A stretch of DNA of 64,000 bases from a virus. The stretch is taken from the IMG/VR virus record IMGVR_UViG_3300027759_000085, positions 1-64,000 of that record. One strand, written 5' to 3'. Positions 62,066-64,000 of the stretch are shown piece by piece. A model generated the notes under the pieces. That model searched no databases, had not been told where the DNA came from, and saw only the letters and a program-made list of their open reading frames with translations. How positions within the stretch are numbered: position 1 is the first letter of the stretch; each line of letters starts with the position of its first letter. The position numbers and the translations under genes were made by a program.

Positions 62066-62410
62066 ATGTCAGCATATAAAGAGTACGCCAAGAGGATAGA
62101 AGATAAGCTCCAAGCTTATGATTATTTTCAAAATAAAACATTGGATATGTTAAAGATCTCCATTGACCTAGGCATTTCTTATGGTGACCTATATATTGTA
62201 TCTAGAAATACTGAGGATGAGGATCTTAAGAAAACATTAACTCATTCATTAAAGACCTTAAATAAAGCCAGAGATGGTTATGATCAGATGTACGCACAGT
62301 ATGTTCACGCAGTTACTGGTTTCTGGGAACTAAGGGAGCAGGTATTGATCATGAGTAAGATTATAGTAGAACACGAAGAGTTACAGGAATCACTTAAAAG
62401 AGAAATATAA
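62066..62410 (+). CDS. hypothetical helical protein
   Basis: 114 aa, helical and charged, unrecognised. Between helicase and exonuclease genes, in the same operon. Possibly a replication or recombination accessory factor. Confidence 0.55.
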   Translation: MSAYKEYAKRIEDKLQAYDYFQNKTLDMLKISIDLGISYGDLYIVSRNTEDEDLKKTLTHSLKTLNKARDGYDQMYAQYVHAVTGFWELREQVLIMSKIIVEHEELQESLKREI

Positions 62411-62418
62411 ATAACAAC

Positions 62419-63465
62419 ATGGGAAACATACACAAAATAAATTGGACTGGATCTTCTCACGAAGAATGGTTAGCTCAGCGTAAAGCTACAGAGGGCATTG
62501 GTAACTTAGATGTTACACGTATTGGTGCATCAGATGTATCGGTAATTACTGGGTCTAATAAGTGGAAGTGCAAGAGGAGACTCTTCTATCACCTGATAGG
62601 GTTATATAGCTCTGAGTGGAGAACTAATAAGTCTGTCGCTGGTCATCTACTGGAGCCAGTGGTGGCCGCTAACTGGGAGGCTTGGAATGAGTCTGAGGAT
62701 CAATTTCTGTTTAACCTTGAGAGGGGTGTTAAGGTAAGGAACACTAAGAGAGCAGATTACTTTTTATTGAACGATAAGTACGAGAATCTGTTTGTTAGTA
62801 TAGATAGACTTCACGATGGTGATGTATACTCTCCGTGGACTGGTGAACTATATCCTGAGCTCACCCCGATAGAATTAAAGACTACAGAGGATAGCTACTA
62901 TAGACTATGGACAGATGGTATAACTGCCTCATACATGGATCAGGTGCAGGCTCAGATGATGATATCTGAAACTAAGGTGGCCGTGTTCTGCGTACTAGTG
63001 AATGGAACTTATTTTCACGTAAGGGAGGTAGAGTATGATAGTTTTCTTGCTGAGCAGATAGACTCTAAAACAAAAGAGTTTGCTGTTGTTGTAAAGGCAG
63101 GTAAGCAGATACTTGATCTAATGAACTCAGCTAAGACTGAGAAGGAAAGAGAAGAGTACGAGGCTATGCTTGAGGAGATTACTCCAGATCCATTAGAATT
63201 AAGTGATGAGCAGGATCTAAACAAGGAGAGATTTGGATCCTCGCTAGGCTCTGTTATAGGCGATGAGAGAGACTTTAAATTCCTAGAGGACTACCAGTCA
63301 GCTCACGATGGAATAAAGGCTCTGGAGGAAGCTAAACAGCTCGCAAAGAACAATCTGACTACTAAGATGAAGGATGCTGAGGAGTTGAAGTATGAGGGAG
63401 GTAAGGTTACATGGAGGAGGTCACCAGATAAGCGTGATTTCTTTAGTATAAAGCTATTCAAATAA
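62419..63465 (+). CDS. YqaJ-type exonuclease (lambda Exo fold)
   Basis: 348 aa. PD-(D/E)XK nuclease of the YqaJ/lambda-exonuclease family: IGASDVSVITG near the N-terminus, HLLEPVVAANWE, then the catalytic segment VSIDRLH and IELKTTE, then a Gln helix (YMDQVQAQMM). Degrades the 5' strand of double-stranded ends to give 3' overhangs for an annealing protein, whose gene begins at 63867. Confidence 0.9.
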   Translation: MGNIHKINWTGSSHEEWLAQRKATEGIGNLDVTRIGASDVSVITGSNKWKCKRRLFYHLIGLYSSEWRTNKSVAGHLLEPVVAANWEAWNESEDQFLFNLERGVKVRNTKRADYFLLNDKYENLFVSIDRLHDGDVYSPWTGELYPELTPIELKTTEDSYYRLWTDGITASYMDQVQAQMMISETKVAVFCVLVNGTYFHVREVEYDSFLAEQIDSKTKEFAVVVKAGKQILDLMNSAKTEKEREEYEAMLEEITPDPLELSDEQDLNKERFGSSLGSVIGDERDFKFLEDYQSAHDGIKALEEAKQLAKNNLTTKMKDAEELKYEGGKVTWRRSPDKRDFFSIKLFK

Positions 63466-63490
63466 TATTTTGTATTTATTTTCAAATAGA

Positions 63491-63522
63491 TTTGTTTGGT
63501 AATGTTGAAAAACATATATTTG
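63491..63522 (+). promoter_or_regulatory. consensus promoter for the tRNA-like RNAs
   Basis: TTTG (63491-63494), 20-bp spacer, TATATTTG (63515-63522). The transcript would begin about 63529, right at the first tRNA-like RNA (63532). Confidence 0.8.
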
Positions 63523-63531
63523 TTGAACAAT

Positions 63532-63629
63532 AGTCAGGTGGCGGAATCAGGTAGACGCTAAGTTAACAGACAGAAGGAGATGGAGAGGAATGGCTCGCCT
63601 TCATACAGGTTCAAATCCTGTCCTGACTA
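63532..63629 (+). tRNA. tRNA-Leu-like RNA without a normal anticodon arm
   Basis: Perfect 7-bp acceptor stem (AGTCAGG with CCTGACT), Leu-type D arm (GCG..GACGC) and perfect T arm (ACAGG, loop TTCAAAT, CCTGT). The 46 nt between D and T arms do not form an anticodon stem with a 7-nt loop in any register I tried. They are purine-rich with AAGGAGATGGAGAGGA, a Shine-Dalgarno-like run. Either a tRNA decayed by insertion or a tRNA mimic. Confidence 0.6.
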
Positions 63630-63700
63630 CGCAAAAAACAAATTGGCCGAGTTTCTTTACCCTTAAATGGATGAGTTTTATAAGCCTTAGTTAAGAATAC

Positions 63701-63843
63701 TGTAGGGTGGTGAAATTGGCAGACACGCACCTCTTGTCTCGAGGGCGGGGAATTATCTAATAAAGACAGAATACGGGTTGACCACAAATTGATTTTGTTC
63801 TGTTCCTAAAGACCCTGTGGAGGTTCGAATCCTTCCCCTACAG
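63701..63843 (+). tRNA. tRNA-Leu-like RNA with very long variable region
   Basis: 7-bp acceptor stem TGTAGGG with CCCTACA, Leu-type D arm (GTG..GACAC) and T arm GGAGG with CCTTC (one wobble) around TTCGAAT. An anticodon-like hairpin (CCTC, loop TTGTCTC, GAGG) is possible, reading GTC at the anticodon position, inconsistent with Leu. The variable region is about 70 nt instead of 10-20 and contains ACAGAA/TTCTGT and GGGT/ACCC that interleave as a potential pseudoknot. Likely a special tRNA-like RNA or one with an insertion. Confidence 0.55.
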
Positions 63844-63866
63844 CTAATTAAATAAATAAACGCAAA

Positions 63867-64000
63867 ATGATAAAAACAGGAGAACAATTAAAGGCTGAGC
63901 TATATGCTCCACTACCTTCAGAGGCAATTAAACCTCACCCAACTAAGACCTTCTTATCTACTATTAAGCCTATCTATGTAACAGATAGATTAAATGAGGT
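63867..64000 (+). CDS. probable Rad52-type single-strand annealing protein (start only)
   Basis: Partial: 44 codons to the window end. Begins MIKTGEQLKAELYAP and continues with FLSTIKPIYVTDRLNEV, the start of the Rad52/Sak-type core pattern where a lysine-rich strand leads into a RLNEVFG-type motif. It lies after the YqaJ exonuclease, the expected partner. Confidence is limited by truncation. Confidence 0.55.
   Translation, partial: MIKTGEQLKAELYAPLPSEAIKPHPTKTFLSTIKPIYVTDRLNE

Noticed and set aside
63532-63843. tmRNA gene
   Set aside because: The halves have complete D and T arms each and no tag reading frame with stop between; two tRNA-like units explain the layout better.
1-64000. Stop-codon recoding as in some crAss-like phages
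   Set aside because: TAA, TAG (for example at 60119-60121) and TGA (for example at 1748-1750) all end genes at sensible points, and long genes read without in-frame stops.

Overview
This window looks like about 64 kb of a double-stranded DNA tailed phage infecting a member of the Bacteroidota. The evidence is a complete head/tail morphogenesis block (large terminase, 817-aa portal, scaffold-like protein, major capsid protein, adaptor/ring-size proteins, 1087-aa tail protein, very large ejection-type proteins, three fibre proteins), host-type promoters with TAnnTTTG boxes (several with TTTG 20 bp upstream), little Shine-Dalgarno use, AT-rich DNA and families typical of that phylum (DUF3127-like protein, Gly-Phe-Gln collagen-like fibres). 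The gene order suggests a short-tailed (podovirus, possibly crAss-like) virion; this is inference. There is no integrase, rRNA or host housekeeping gene, and no sign of stop-codon recoding (TAA, TAG and TGA all end genes).

Layout. (1) 1-391: noncoding or structured DNA, then an HNH gene on +. (2) 817-11391: a leftward block of about 30 small, often ATGA-coupled genes, most without recognisable function. It includes a glucosaminidase with a small membrane partner, zinc-ribbon mini-proteins, a GT2 glycosyltransferase and a PLOD-type glycosyltransferase. It is interrupted at 6907-8010 by a gene-poor region with iterated inverted repeats. (3) 11465-14240: rightward genes including basic micro-proteins and a lysis cassette (membrane proteins plus M15 peptidase). 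(4) 14241-14970: two leftward small genes and a structured RNA candidate whose core recurs inverted at 91-118. (5) 14971-17810: DUF3127-like protein, GT-B glycosyltransferase, ribbon-helix-helix-like protein and a protein that looks like two GroES folds in tandem. (6) 17803-43222: packaging, head, tail and ejection proteins, including an 1814-aa polyvalent protein (GNAT plus two ADP-ribosyltransferase-like domains), a ferritin and an LPD38-like polyvalent protein. (7) 43296-56099: collagen-like/S74 fibres and a two-domain glycosyltransferase. (8) 56139-64000: membrane coiled-coil proteins, endonuclease I and endonuclease VII resolvases, phosphoesterase, DUF5664-like nucleotide hydrolase, DnaB-type helicase, YqaJ exonuclease, two unusual tRNA-Leu-like RNAs, and the start of a probable Rad52-type annealing protein.

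How it fits together: the leftward block is probably early/host-interaction functions, the rightward block late virion and lysis functions, and the right end recombination-dependent replication (helicase, exonuclease, annealing protein, two junction resolvases). Four glycosyltransferases lie in four places, one directly after the fibres, which suggests modification of virion, DNA or host surface. The most unusual items are the ferritin inside the ejection-protein cassette, the polyvalent effector-like protein, the PLOD-type enzyme in a phage with collagen-like fibres, the tandem GroES-like protein, the two tRNA-like RNAs, and the inverted pair of structured RNA candidates.
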